DNA of 64,000 nucleotides from Peptococcus simiae (GTDB lineage Bacteria > Bacillota > Peptococcia > Peptococcales > Peptococcaceae). Positions 48,749 through 57,428 of the stretch are shown in pieces. The DNA lies in NCBI RefSeq assembly GCF_046097595.1, contig NZ_JBJUVG010000008.1, positions 29,877 through 93,876 of the forward strand, in the 5' to 3' direction. The notes beneath the pieces were generated by a model. It did no database searches, had not been told where the DNA came from, and worked only from the letters and a program-made list of their open reading frames with translations. How positions within the stretch are numbered: the stretch's first letter is position 1; each line of letters begins with the position of its first letter. Both the position numbers and the translations under genes were made by a program.

Positions 48749-49552
48749 CTAGCTAGAAGGGCGGGTCTGGCGGGCGGGTCTGATCTTGACCAGGTAATAG
48801 AAAAGGAAGGGGATAGCTGCCAGGGTCAGGCCCTCATAGACCTGGTCGGCCGGGGGGAAGACCTTGGCCAGCTCGGGCACCATGGAGGAGATAAAGTTAT
48901 TGATAAAGTGAATGGCCATGGTCACCGAGAGCCGGCCGGTCCGTTCGTAAATATAGGAAAAAATCAACCCGCCAAGGACGGCATAGATGGACTGGACCAG
49001 GAGGGCATGCCAGATGCCGAAGAGGATCCCGGTAGCAATGATGGCAAAGGCCGGCGACCGGGAAAAGGCCTTCAGGCTATTGTGGATGAGCCCCCGGAAG
49101 AGGAGCTCTTCCATGAGGGCCGCCAGGAGGGTGCTGTAGAGGAGGCCCAGGACAAGGGAATCATCGCTACCCCCTTCCATGGCCTTCATAAAGACAGCAA
49201 AACTCTTCTTTATGGCCGGGAAGGCGACCAGGTGGTTTTCAACCAGGGCGAGCCAGACCCCGGTGAGCCCACTCAGACCCAGGGCAATTAGGAAAACCTG
49301 GTGGGGACTGAGCATCGCCCGAGGCTGGTGTACGGATGCCAGCCCGTCCGTCTGTCCCTTAAAGAGGAAAAAGAAGAGGGGAGTGTATACCAGGATTTGA
49401 AAGACAGACGATAGGACCCCGATAAAGTTTGGGTCCGAACAAATCCGGTCGGCATAGGGGGCCAGGGGTCCAAAGAAAAGGGTCATGGTCAGTTGATTGA
49501 ATAGGTAGAGGCCTATCGCTAAGGCCAGGTAAGCAGTTTGTTTTCGGATCAT
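48749..49552 (-). CDS. CPBP family intramembrane metalloprotease
   Basis: 267 residues, about eight helices. The CAAX-protease/bacteriocin-processing motifs are complete: EELLFRG, FGIWHALLVQ and HFINNF supply the Glu and His residues of the active site. Substrates of bacterial members are mostly unknown; some give bacteriocin self-immunity. ATG 49552 has GAGGAGG 6 bases upstream. It is inserted in the conserved holB-decarboxylase neighbourhood. Confidence 0.9.
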   Translation of the reverse strand: MIRKQTAYLALAIGLYLFNQLTMTLFFGPLAPYADRICSDPNFIGVLSSVFQILVYTPLFFFLFKGQTDGLASVHQPRAMLSPHQVFLIALGLSGLTGVWLALVENHLVAFPAIKKSFAVFMKAMEGGSDDSLVLGLLYSTLLAALMEELLFRGLIHNSLKAFSRSPAFAIIATGILFGIWHALLVQSIYAVLGGLIFSYIYERTGRLSVTMAIHFINNFISSMVPELAKVFPPADQVYEGLTLAAIPFLFYYLVKIRPARQTRPSS

Positions 49553-49630
49553 GTGTGTCCTCCTCATAAAATGGTCTTTTAGCATTTTATGCGGTCAGAG
49601 GGCATATGTAAAATATAGAAAAAGAAAAAA

Positions 49631-50980
49631 TTAGGGGGTCTCTTCCAGGACGGCCACCAGCCTGGTTGGCGATAGGCCAGCGGCCAGGGCGGCCTCAATA
49701 ATGGCCGGGCTGATTTCCTCACCGGGCAGGACCAGGGGAATGGCCGGCGGGGTCACTTCCAGGCTGTCAGCGGCAATGGCACCGGCGGCCTCGGCCAAGG
49801 GGACCAGCTTACTGGGCGCCGCCAAGGCTGTCTGGGGTGCCAGGTAGACCCTCGGTAGGGGCAGGGGCGCCAGGGGCGGCCGCCGGTCCGGCCCCGGGGT
49901 CAACTGGCCAGCCAGGGCCTTGAGGGCCCGGGCTCCGCCTACCCGGGGCCCGGTCAAGGGCCAGAGGAGGAGGGCCGTCCGGCTATTGGCCAATTCGACA
50001 TCCAGGCCGAGAGCGGCCAGCCTTTCGGCCAGGGCCAGGCCGGTCAGGCCGGGGGCGGAGAGGGTCCAGCGGAGGGGGTCATCATAGACGGTGACCGCCA
50101 GGGGGGTCCCAGCCAGGTCCCGGCGGAGGGCAGCCAGCCGGGCCAGGCCCTCGGTCATCTGGGCCTGGGCAGCTGCCGTCGGCAGCCAGTCATAGGCCGC
50201 CTCTAAGGCGGCCAGCATGAGGTAGGAGGGGGAGGAGGTCTGGACCATCTGCAGGGCCCGGTCCAGGGCCTCCTCCTGGGCCGAGGACCGGCCCAGGAGG
50301 AGGCTGGCCCCGGTTAAAACCGGCAGGGTCTTATGGCTGGAGACCACTCGGACATCCCCTTCAGCCGGCCGGGGGTAGGCCGGGTGGAAACCGTAATGGG
50401 CGCCATGGGCCCCGTCGGTCAGGATAAGGAGGCCGGCCGCCCGGGCTGCGGATAGGGCTTCCAAGGCCCGGGCCCCGTCATAAGAGGGGTCAATATGCCA
50501 GAAGACCCGGGCCTCAGGGTGTGCGGCCAGGGCCGCCTCCAGGTTGGCCTTAGAGACCCCCAGGATGGCTCCGGTCCGGGGGTCGATGTCCACCGGCAAG
50601 TCGATGGCCCGGGCATCGGCCAGGACCAGGCCATTGCGGATGCTGTGGTGGGCATGCCGGGGGACCAGGACGGTCTCTTGGCGGCAGAAGGCCAGGCACA
50701 TGGCCAGGATGCCGGCGGTGGACCCGCCAACCAGGTAACGGGCAAAGGCGACCCCGTGGCAGGCAGCCACATCGGCCTGGCTTTGGGCCAGGACCCCTTC
50801 GGCCTCGGCTAAAACGTCCAGGCCCGGCAGTTCGGTTTGGTCATAGCGAAAGATGGCCTCGCCCCAGGCCGCAGCCAGGCGGGGCGGGACCACTTGCCCG
50901 GCCCCATGGCCCGGGGTATGGGCCGATTGCCGGTTTTTGTCGGTATAGGCGGTTAAAGCCTGCCATAAAAAATTCCCCAT
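49631..50980 (-). CDS. Orn/Lys/Arg decarboxylase-like PLP protein (YaaO type)
   Basis: 449 residues. Fold type I PLP enzyme: HTPGH near the N-terminus, GGSTAGILAMCLAF, DGAHGAHYGFHP and the PLP-lysine motif SSHKTLPVLTGAS. It ends shorter than the large inducible decarboxylases and matches the size of Bacillus YaaO/SpeA-type proteins near holB. It may decarboxylate lysine or arginine for polyamine synthesis. ATG 50980 has AAGGAG 8 bases upstream. Two residues downstream of the Lys are typical, but substrate is unproven. Confidence 0.88.
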   Translation of the reverse strand: MGNFLWQALTAYTDKNRQSAHTPGHGAGQVVPPRLAAAWGEAIFRYDQTELPGLDVLAEAEGVLAQSQADVAACHGVAFARYLVGGSTAGILAMCLAFCRQETVLVPRHAHHSIRNGLVLADARAIDLPVDIDPRTGAILGVSKANLEAALAAHPEARVFWHIDPSYDGARALEALSAARAAGLLILTDGAHGAHYGFHPAYPRPAEGDVRVVSSHKTLPVLTGASLLLGRSSAQEEALDRALQMVQTSSPSYLMLAALEAAYDWLPTAAAQAQMTEGLARLAALRRDLAGTPLAVTVYDDPLRWTLSAPGLTGLALAERLAALGLDVELANSRTALLLWPLTGPRVGGARALKALAGQLTPGPDRRPPLAPLPLPRVYLAPQTALAAPSKLVPLAEAAGAIAADSLEVTPPAIPLVLPGEEISPAIIEAALAAGLSPTRLVAVLEETP

Positions 50981-51098
50981 GGCGATTGCTCCTTTATCTT
51001 GTATAATAAGTTTATTGTAGCATAAGCTGACCGGGGAGATAAACTGTCCTTGCCCGGCTGATGGAAGAGATGACAGCGAACGATGGAGGGGGTAGACC

Positions 51099-51647
51099 AT
51101 GAAGAAAGCCTTGATGATTATAGCCAGCCTTTGCCTGCTCGCCGGTGTGGTCCTGGTGGGCCTGGGGGTCCAGGCCTTTGTTGAGGCTCCTAAGGAGCCC
51201 CAGCTCAGCCCGGAGGACCGCCAGGCCATCCGGGCCAGCGGGGAGGCCTTTATTAAAGACCACTTTTCGCCTATTGCCGACCTGGTCACCAGCGCTGAAG
51301 ACAATACCGCCCCGGATGCAGCTGCCCTCCGGGACCTGGTTGCCTACCGGCTGGACAAGTATGAGCCGGCCGGAGCCCTCAGCTTTGTTGACGGCAAGGC
51401 CCGGGCCCTGGATGACCAATCGGCCCAGGCCCAATTCTTATTTGACTGGACCGTCGGCCCGGAAAAAAAGGGGACCTGCAGCTACCAGCTCCTCATGGTC
51501 CGACATGGGGACGGCTGGCAGGTGGCCAAGGCCCTTGCCCATGACGGCCTACCGTCACCGGGCCAGGCTGATGAAGGTCTGGCCGACTACCCCTGGTCCA
51601 ACTATGACAGGGATGTCGCCGCACTGATTGAGGAGGAGGCCCCATGA
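51099..51647 (+). CDS. Membrane-anchored or secreted protein of unknown function
   Basis: 182 residues. An N-terminal hydrophobic helix (about 4-27) serves as anchor or signal. The rest is a soluble acidic domain with an NTF2-like look (SGEAFIKDHFSPIADLV near its start, LMVRHGDGWQVAKAL near its end). A single Cys is present. GGAGGGGG precedes the ATG. It overlaps the following gene by 4 bases (ATGA), so they are translationally coupled. Family not recognised. Confidence 0.75.
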   Translation: MKKALMIIASLCLLAGVVLVGLGVQAFVEAPKEPQLSPEDRQAIRASGEAFIKDHFSPIADLVTSAEDNTAPDAAALRDLVAYRLDKYEPAGALSFVDGKARALDDQSAQAQFLFDWTVGPEKKGTCSYQLLMVRHGDGWQVAKALAHDGLPSPGQADEGLADYPWSNYDRDVAALIEEEAP

Positions 51648-53239
51648 GTGACTACCTAGATAATATGACCCGGGCCTTACAGGAAGCCGCTGAGCCGGAC
51701 TACAAGGCCTTTAGCGAGGGGCTCTTTCAAAGCCTGCCGGCTGCCCCCATCCTGGGGGTCCGGGCCCAGACCCTGAACCGCCTGGCCCGGACCCTGGGCA
51801 AGGAGCCGGCGGCCCGGGCGGCCTTTATGGCCGACCTGCCCCATGCCAGCCATGAAGAAAACCTCATCCACGCCTACCTCATCAATGACAATGAGGAGGG
51901 CCCGGCCACCCTGGCCGAGGTCGAGGCCTTCCTGCCTTTTGTTGATAACTGGGCCGTCTGCGATGCCCTTCGTCCACGTTCCCTGGCCTGGGCGCCGGAC
52001 CTCCTGGCCGGCCCCCTCCGCCGCTGGCTGGGGAGCCCGGCCCCCTATACCGTCCGCTTTGGCATTGGGATGATGGAGCGGTTTTTCCTGGATGAGGCCT
52101 TCCGACCCGACCACCTGATCCAGGTGGCCGCTGTGCCCACGGACCACTACTATGTCCACACCATGGTGGCCTGGTATATGGCCACCGCCCTGGCCAAGCA
52201 GTGGGCGATTGCCTACCCCTTTATCCAGGCCTGCACCAGCCTGGCCCCGGCCACCCGCCGCCTGGCCCTCACCAAGGCCTGCGAAAGCCGGCGGATTCCC
52301 CCGGACCACAAGGCCCTTTTAAACCGCCTGCGGCAAAAGCCCCGGCTCCTGACCGTTGCCGAGGCCCTACGGCGGCTCAAGACCTACGCCCCCTGGCAGG
52401 GGGCCCTGGCCGGTCAGCCCCTCAGCTTTTATAGCGGGCCCAACCGGGCCCTGACGGTGGTCCGCTTCTTCTATGAAAACCAGGTCATCATCTGCCGGAT
52501 TGCCTTTGGCCTGGCCGGGGCCTGGGCAGAACAGGCCGTCCAGCGGGATGATGCCGTGGGCTACGTGGCTGCCCAGGACCTGGACCGACTGGAACTCCGG
52601 GTGGCCAAGGACCTGCCCATGGTCATCGAGCGGCGGTTGCCCGGCGAGCCCAGCCGGCCCGCCAGCCCGGCCGAAGAAGACCAGCTAAGGCACATCCTAA
52701 CCAGTGTCCTGGACCTCTTCAAGCAGGGAATCTTAAAAAATGGCCCGGTCGTCCTCCAGGCCCCCAGACGCTTTATCCTGGACCAGGACCGGGTGCGGCC
52801 GACAGACCAGCCCCTGGCGCCAGCCCCAGCCTCGCCCCTCTTGGCCCCCTTTACCCTGGCCCGGGTCCGGGCCCTGCCTGAAGCCGACAGCCATTGGGAA
52901 CTCTTTTTCTTCTATCTCTTTAGTCCGGTGGCCGACGGCCGCCAGCCCCGGGCCGTCTACCTGGTCGACCTAGATACCGGCAGCGTCGAATGGACCGATG
53001 TCTTTATCGACCGGGAAGAGGCCGACTCGCCCAGCTGGCAGGTCCGCCTCCTGGACCGGCTCATGAGCCGCTTTATCCAGGCTGGCCGCCGACCGGGCGA
53101 GATTATCACCGCCCAGGGCAGCCTCTACGACCAGCTCAAGGCCGACTTCCAGGCTGCCGGTATCCCGTTCGATTACCAGGAAGACAGCTATGTGGCCGAC
53201 GACCTCCTGGCCTTTTTACGCCAGGGGCCCATCAAATAA
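51644..53239 (+). CDS. AlkD-like DNA alkylation repair domain fused to an unknown C-terminal domain
   Basis: 531 residues, more than twice the usual ~230. Residues ~20-235 match the HEAT-like DNA alkylation repair family (GVRAQTLNRLARTL, HEENLIHAYLI, VDNWAVCDALRP, GIGMMERFF). Such proteins remove bulky or positively charged alkylated bases. Residues ~250-531 form a second region (FYSGPNRALTVVRFFYENQ, YLVDLDTGSVEWTDVFIDRE, IITAQGSLYDQLKADF) that I cannot assign. The ATGA overlap couples it to the membrane-anchored gene upstream. Whether glycosylase activity remains is unknown. Confidence 0.78.
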   Translation: MSDYLDNMTRALQEAAEPDYKAFSEGLFQSLPAAPILGVRAQTLNRLARTLGKEPAARAAFMADLPHASHEENLIHAYLINDNEEGPATLAEVEAFLPFVDNWAVCDALRPRSLAWAPDLLAGPLRRWLGSPAPYTVRFGIGMMERFFLDEAFRPDHLIQVAAVPTDHYYVHTMVAWYMATALAKQWAIAYPFIQACTSLAPATRRLALTKACESRRIPPDHKALLNRLRQKPRLLTVAEALRRLKTYAPWQGALAGQPLSFYSGPNRALTVVRFFYENQVIICRIAFGLAGAWAEQAVQRDDAVGYVAAQDLDRLELRVAKDLPMVIERRLPGEPSRPASPAEEDQLRHILTSVLDLFKQGILKNGPVVLQAPRRFILDQDRVRPTDQPLAPAPASPLLAPFTLARVRALPEADSHWELFFFYLFSPVADGRQPRAVYLVDLDTGSVEWTDVFIDREEADSPSWQVRLLDRLMSRFIQAGRRPGEIITAQGSLYDQLKADFQAAGIPFDYQEDSYVADDLLAFLRQGPIK

Positions 53240-53319
53240 AGACCTTTTACGAACGCACCGGTTAAGACGGAACAAAGTGGTTACAAATCCCCCCTTTTCC
53301 GCCGGTTGCGTTTTTTTTG

Positions 53320-53328
53320 TGCTACACT
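53320..53328 (+). promoter_or_regulatory. Extended -10 of the M23 peptidase gene
   Basis: TGC-TACACT ~20 bases before the start; no -35 at proper spacing. Confidence 0.45.
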
Positions 53329-53348
53329 AGCAACAAACACTGGAAAGG

Positions 53349-54368
53349 ATGTGGCTTCATTTGCGTCAAAAGTATCTGGCGGTCTTTCCGGCTCTTTTGT
53401 GTGCCCTGGCCATCCTGCTGGCACCGAGTGCCCCGGCCCAGGCGGCCCAACCGGAATACGCCTATATTCCTTTAAAGAGTGCAGCTGTCGTCCAAAATGA
53501 CGGGATCTGGCTGCCACTCCGGTCAACCTTTACGGACTTAAACATGGATTTAGAATGGCGGGCTGAAGGTCAGGATAAAATCAAACTGACCCAAGGCCGG
53601 GAAAATTATGAAATGCAACTGTCCCAGAAAAACACCCTGGTGACTGTGGCCAATGGCCAGCAATTTCCCCTCGTCATCAAAAATGGCGCCTCCTACGCGC
53701 CCCTTAGCCTATTCGAGAACATTATCAACCGGAACATCGGCCTGTCCGGGAACCAAATGCTGGTCCTGGTCGACGGTGACCCCAACTGGCAGCTGATTGG
53801 CGGCATCTGGACCAACCAGAAGCCCATGTGGGCCCATTTGAATGCCTACCAGGCCCCGCAAGCCGCCAAGGTGGCCCCGCCCAGCACCACCAACCCCAAG
53901 GCCACTTCACCGACACCGGCTGTCGCCCAGCCCAAGACCGCTACAACAGCTAAAGTCACCACCGGTGACCAGCTCATCTGGCCGACCACAGCCACCTACA
54001 TTTCTTCCCCCTTTGGCGAGCGCATTTTCCCGCTCGGCAATGGCGTTGAAAAAGACTTCCACACCGGGGTCGATATTGCCGGGTGCGCCGGCGACCCGAT
54101 TTTTGCCGCCGCCAGCGGCACTGTCACCCGGGCAGAAGTTTTCTCTAGCTATGGGAATTGTGTCGATATTACTCACCCCTCCGGTCTCGTGACCCGGTAT
54201 GCCCACCTCGCCACCATTGGCGTCCAAGTGGGCCAGCAAGTGGGCCAAGGGCAAACCATTGGCACCCAGGGGATGACCGGCGCAGCAACCGGACCCCACC
54301 TTCACTTTGAAACCCGTGTCAACGGCAAGGCCGTCGACCCGGATGCCTTTATCCACTACCGGTCCTAA
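53349..54368 (+). CDS. Secreted M23 (LytM-type) peptidase
   Basis: 339 residues. The signal peptide ends near APAQAA (about residue 33). It is followed by a domain resembling the copper-amine-oxidase N-terminal fold (YIPLKSAAVVQNDGIWLPLRSTF), a Pro/Thr/Ala linker (~165-205) and a C-terminal M23 domain with zinc ligands in FHTGVDIAG and HLHFET. It cuts peptidoglycan cross-bridges or activates amidases. ATG 53349 sits directly after GGAAAGG, close for a ribosome site; TTG 53361 is an alternative. Confidence 0.9.
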   Translation: MWLHLRQKYLAVFPALLCALAILLAPSAPAQAAQPEYAYIPLKSAAVVQNDGIWLPLRSTFTDLNMDLEWRAEGQDKIKLTQGRENYEMQLSQKNTLVTVANGQQFPLVIKNGASYAPLSLFENIINRNIGLSGNQMLVLVDGDPNWQLIGGIWTNQKPMWAHLNAYQAPQAAKVAPPSTTNPKATSPTPAVAQPKTATTAKVTTGDQLIWPTTATYISSPFGERIFPLGNGVEKDFHTGVDIAGCAGDPIFAAASGTVTRAEVFSSYGNCVDITHPSGLVTRYAHLATIGVQVGQQVGQGQTIGTQGMTGAATGPHLHFETRVNGKAVDPDAFIHYRS

Positions 54369-54378
54369 AAATTAGCCC

Positions 54379-54411
54379 CCTGTCCGGCAAACCCTGCCGG
54401 GCAGGTTTTTT
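54379..54411 (+). terminator. M23 peptidase terminator
   Basis: CCTGTCCGGCA / TGCCGGGCAGG with a 5-base loop and six T. Confidence 0.85.
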
Positions 54412-54430
54412 ATGAGTTTGAAAAACTATA

Positions 54431-54464
54431 AAAAGGCAGGCGTCTGAATAGAGACGCCTGCCTT
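54431..54464 (-). terminator. MATE gene terminator
   Basis: AAGGCAGGCGTCT / AGACGCCTGCCTT with a 6-base loop; T-run on the minus strand. Confidence 0.85.
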
Positions 54465-54471
54465 GCTTATT

Positions 54472-55839
54472 TTATTGGCGGGGCTGGCCCCGTAATTCGT
54501 GCCGGTAGCGGAAGAGAAAGTAGGCCACTAAAAGGGTCGAGGCCAGGTCACTGGCCGGGTAACCCATCCAGACCCCGGTCACGCCCCAGAGCCGGGCGAA
54601 GATGACCACACAGGGCACCAGGATAATCAGCTGTCGGGTCAGGGAGAGGAAGGTCGCAATGGCTGCCCGGCCGGTGGCCTGGAAGTAGGTCCCCCCGACG
54701 ATGCCCAGGCCTAAGATGGGCAGGAAGAGGATATTGATCCGCAGGCCCTCGCGGGTGTAATCGCCAATGGCCGCCAGGGTTTCCGGGTTGCTGGCAAAAA
54801 CACGGACGATATCATCGGTAAAGACCATAATCAGGATAAAACTGGCCAGGGCAAAGAAGGTTCCGGCGCCGATGGCCTTGAAGAGGGCCTCCCGGACCCG
54901 GTGGAGCTGGCGGGCCCCGAAGTTAAAGCCAATGATGGGCTGGACCCCCTGGTTGATCCCAAAGAGGGGGAAGAAGCAGAGGGTGGATACGCTATGGATA
55001 ATTCCCATAGCGGCCAGGGCATTGTCGCCCCCGTAAATTTTCAGCTCATAATTAATAACCGTAATGACCAGACTATTGGCCAGCTGCATGCCAAAACTGG
55101 GAATGCCCAGGGCCATAATCCGGCGGACCAGGGCCAGGTCCAGGCGGAAGTAACCGGCCCGGAGCTTTAAGAGGGACCGGCCGGTGAGGAAATAAAAGAG
55201 AATCCACAGGCCACTAACCGCCATGCCGGCCACCGTCGCCCAGGCGGCGCCGGCTACCCCCCAACCCAATTGAACGATAAAAAGATAATCTAAAACCACA
55301 TTGACCAGGGTCCCAACCATCATGGTGACCATGGCCAGGGTCGGGTTGCCCTCGGCCCGGATGACACTGTTTAAACAGAAGGAAACCATCTGCAAGGGCA
55401 GGGCCAGGCAGACAATCCGCATATATAAGGCGGCCAGAGGCAAGAGGGAGGGCGTCGCCCCAAAGACCCTTAAAAGGGGGTTTGCAAAAAGAAGAATCAC
55501 CAGGGTGATGACCAGGGACATGACCAGCATGATGATAAAGGCATTGCCTAAAATCCGCTCCGCATCCCGGTGCTTATCCTCGCCCAGGCGGATGGAAATC
55601 AGGGTGGTGGCCCCAATCCCGACCAGCATGGATAGGGCCATAATGACCAGGATAATGGGGAAGGTGATATAGACCGCCCCAATGGCCTGGCCGGAAACCA
55701 TGCCCAGGAAAATCCGGTCGACAACATTATAGAGGGCATTGACGATCATCCCGATAATGGCCGGCACTGAAAAGCGCATCAGCAATTGGCCTACCGGCAT
55801 ATCGCCCAGCATCCGGCGTCTATCTTCTGCAGTATTCAT
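54472..55839 (-). CDS. MATE family multidrug/Na+ antiporter
   Basis: 455 residues, 12 helices. Family features: MRFSVPAIIGMIVNALYNVVDRIFLGM, RAEGNPTLAMVTMMVGTLVNVVLDYLFI and the second half GIVGGTYFQATGR. It exports cationic drugs or metabolites with Na+ or H+. ATG 55839 has GGGAGGAGG upstream. It is divergent from a marR gene 137 bases away, the usual regulator arrangement. Confidence 0.95.
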   Translation of the reverse strand: MNTAEDRRRMLGDMPVGQLLMRFSVPAIIGMIVNALYNVVDRIFLGMVSGQAIGAVYITFPIILVIMALSMLVGIGATTLISIRLGEDKHRDAERILGNAFIIMLVMSLVITLVILLFANPLLRVFGATPSLLPLAALYMRIVCLALPLQMVSFCLNSVIRAEGNPTLAMVTMMVGTLVNVVLDYLFIVQLGWGVAGAAWATVAGMAVSGLWILFYFLTGRSLLKLRAGYFRLDLALVRRIMALGIPSFGMQLANSLVITVINYELKIYGGDNALAAMGIIHSVSTLCFFPLFGINQGVQPIIGFNFGARQLHRVREALFKAIGAGTFFALASFILIMVFTDDIVRVFASNPETLAAIGDYTREGLRINILFLPILGLGIVGGTYFQATGRAAIATFLSLTRQLIILVPCVVIFARLWGVTGVWMGYPASDLASTLLVAYFLFRYRHELRGQPRQ

Positions 55840-55912
55840 CCTCTCGCCTCCTCCCTGCCATATTATCACGGGCCCCGGGTATGAACAAGGCCCATCTCCT
55901 TATGGCTTTCAT

Positions 55913-55942
55913 TTGACAGGGCCCCGCCTGCTGGGGTACGAT
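55913..55942 (+). promoter_or_regulatory. marR promoter
   Basis: TTGACA (55913-55918), 18 bases, TACGAT (55937-55942). The spacer carries the palindrome CCCC-N7-GGGG, a possible MarR site. Confidence 0.6.
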
Positions 55943-55976
55943 GTTTGCATGCTAACTGAATATGGGAGGAATCGTC

Positions 55977-56414
55977 ATGACTGAACAAGATCAACTGGCC
56001 CTGCGCCTTTTTTACGCGGTTCGCGAAGTCAACGGCCTCATGCAGAGCCGGCTGAGCGAGACCCTGGAAGCCTGGGATATCACACCCCAGCAATTTAGCG
56101 TCCTGGGCGCCGCCCGGGGCAAGGGGACCATCCGCAATAGCGATATCTGCGACCTGCTGAGCCTGTCCAAGGGAACGGTCTCGGGCATCCTCAACCGGCT
56201 GGTGACCCGGGCCCTTTTAATGAAGAGCCAGGCCGACGGTGACCGCCGGGCAGCAGGCTATACCCTTACGGAGGAAGGGGAAAGGCTCATCCGGACCCTG
56301 GAAGCGGAAGTCCTTTCCTTTACCAAGCCCCTGTCCGCTGATCGGACCCGGGCTGACCTCCTGGCCTACCTCCGGAGCATGGAGCGGCTAGCCGGCGCCC
56401 TGGGGAAAAAGTAA
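55977..56414 (+). CDS. MarR family regulator
   Basis: 145 residues with a winged helix: ITPQQFSVLGAARGKGTIRNSDICDLLSLSKGTVSGILNRLVTR and the wing DGDRRAAGYTLTEEG. It probably represses the divergent MATE pump and itself. ATG 55977 has GGGAGGA upstream. No cysteine typical of oxidant sensors is seen outside the helix-turn-helix Cys. Confidence 0.92.
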   Translation: MTEQDQLALRLFYAVREVNGLMQSRLSETLEAWDITPQQFSVLGAARGKGTIRNSDICDLLSLSKGTVSGILNRLVTRALLMKSQADGDRRAAGYTLTEEGERLIRTLEAEVLSFTKPLSADRTRADLLAYLRSMERLAGALGKK

Positions 56415-56596
56415 CCCCCTTCCCCACTCTAGGGTAAATGTTAAGAAAAAATCCTCCGGCCCTGGTTTCAGGGCCGATTTTTTTTGCCATTTTTAGGTCC
56501 TCAAGAGAAAACCGGTCTTTTTCTTGAAGATTGGTCTACCTTTTTTCGTGATTTCGTAACATATGCTTAATCTTAAAGACAAGACCGGTTGTCCTG

Positions 56597-56605
56597 TGCT
56601 ACAAT
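56597..56605 (+). promoter_or_regulatory. Extended -10 of the redox operon
   Basis: TGC-TACAAT, 56 bases before the TlpA-like gene; weak -35. It shares TGTGCTA with the gdhA and M23 promoters. Confidence 0.5.
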
Positions 56606-56661
56606 GCGAACTGTTCTCAAATGACGACGAAAGCTTGTATTTTATTTCTAGGAGGAAAATT

Positions 56662-57279
56662 ATGAAAAAGAAATTAACAGCTATGGTGTGTTTACTCGGT
56701 TTAAGCGCCGCCTTCCTGGCCGGCTGCGGCGGCAGCGGGGCAGAGACGTCAACGGAGGCGGCAAGCAGTGCCTCGACCGCTTCTGCTTCTGTCGATAAGG
56801 GGCCAAAGGCAACCACTACTTTTTCCGAAATGGGCCAATTCAACATGGAGACCATTGACGGGAAAAGTTTCACCGCCGATGACCTCAAGGGCCACAAGCT
56901 GACCCTGGTCAATTTAATGGGCACCTTCTGTAATCCCTGTATTGCTGAAATGCCGGACCTGGAAAAGCTCAACCAGGAAATGAAGGATAAGGGCGTCCAA
57001 GTGGTCGGGATTGTCGTTGATACCACTGATGGCGGTAAGGATGTCCCTGAAAGTGTTCAAAAGGCTAAGAAAATCCAGAAAGAAACCGGCGTGACCTACC
57101 CCCTCTGCAAGCCGGATGAAACCGTTTTAGGCAATATTCTCAAGGATGTTACCACCTTCCCGACCAGCTACCTGGTAGATGAAAACGGCAAGGTCGTTGG
57201 CCAGGGTTATGCCGGGGCCAGAAGCCTGGACCAATGGAAGGAAATCATCAACAGCGCCCTGGAAGAGGTTAACAAGTAA
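56662..57279 (+). CDS. TlpA-like thioredoxin-fold lipoprotein
   Basis: 205 residues. Lipobox FLAGC (Cys about 22), a Ser/Ala/Thr linker, then a redoxin domain with active site FCNPC (GTFCNPCIAEMP) and a cis-Pro in TTFPTSYLVDENG. It works outside the cell as a disulfide reductase or oxidase. ATG 56662 has AGGAGG upstream. The stop overlaps the next ATG (TAATG), giving a three-gene redox operon with a CXXC membrane peptide and an Fe-S membrane protein. Confidence 0.93.
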   Translation: MKKKLTAMVCLLGLSAAFLAGCGGSGAETSTEAASSASTASASVDKGPKATTTFSEMGQFNMETIDGKSFTADDLKGHKLTLVNLMGTFCNPCIAEMPDLEKLNQEMKDKGVQVVGIVVDTTDGGKDVPESVQKAKKIQKETGVTYPLCKPDETVLGNILKDVTTFPTSYLVDENGKVVGQGYAGARSLDQWKEIINSALEEVNK

Positions 57280-57428
57280 TGAAGGTCCGCTTAAACGGTT
57301 GGTATACCCGGCTGACCCTGGTCGCCCTGGGCCTGGGTCTGGTGGCTGGCGGCATCATGCGGAATGAAGTGGCTGCCGTCTTCACCAAGGCCTCGCGGAT
57401 TTGTTTGGAGTGTATCGGCATTGGCTAA
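57279..57428 (+). CDS. CD1871A-like CXXC small membrane protein
   Basis: 49 residues: a basic start (MKVRLNGWYTR), one membrane helix (about 12-26) and a C-terminal ICLECIGIG with Cys42 and Cys45. This length, the RICLECIGIG end and its place between a TlpA-like and an Fe-S gene match the CD1871A-type CXXC proteins of clostridia. It may pass electrons between the membrane Fe-S protein and the extracytoplasmic redoxin. The ATG overlaps the upstream stop, and its 3' end overlaps the next start. Confidence 0.85.
   Translation: MKVRLNGWYTRLTLVALGLGLVAGGIMRNEVAAVFTKASRICLECIGIG

Noticed and set aside
49631..51304. A 557-codon version of the decarboxylase-like protein
   Set aside because: The extension overlaps the opposite-strand gene at 51099 and lacks family similarity. 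ATG 50980 has AAGGAG at good spacing.
53306..53328. TTGCGT as -35 for the M23 gene
   Set aside because: The spacing to TACACT is only 11 bases; the extended -10 was kept without a -35.
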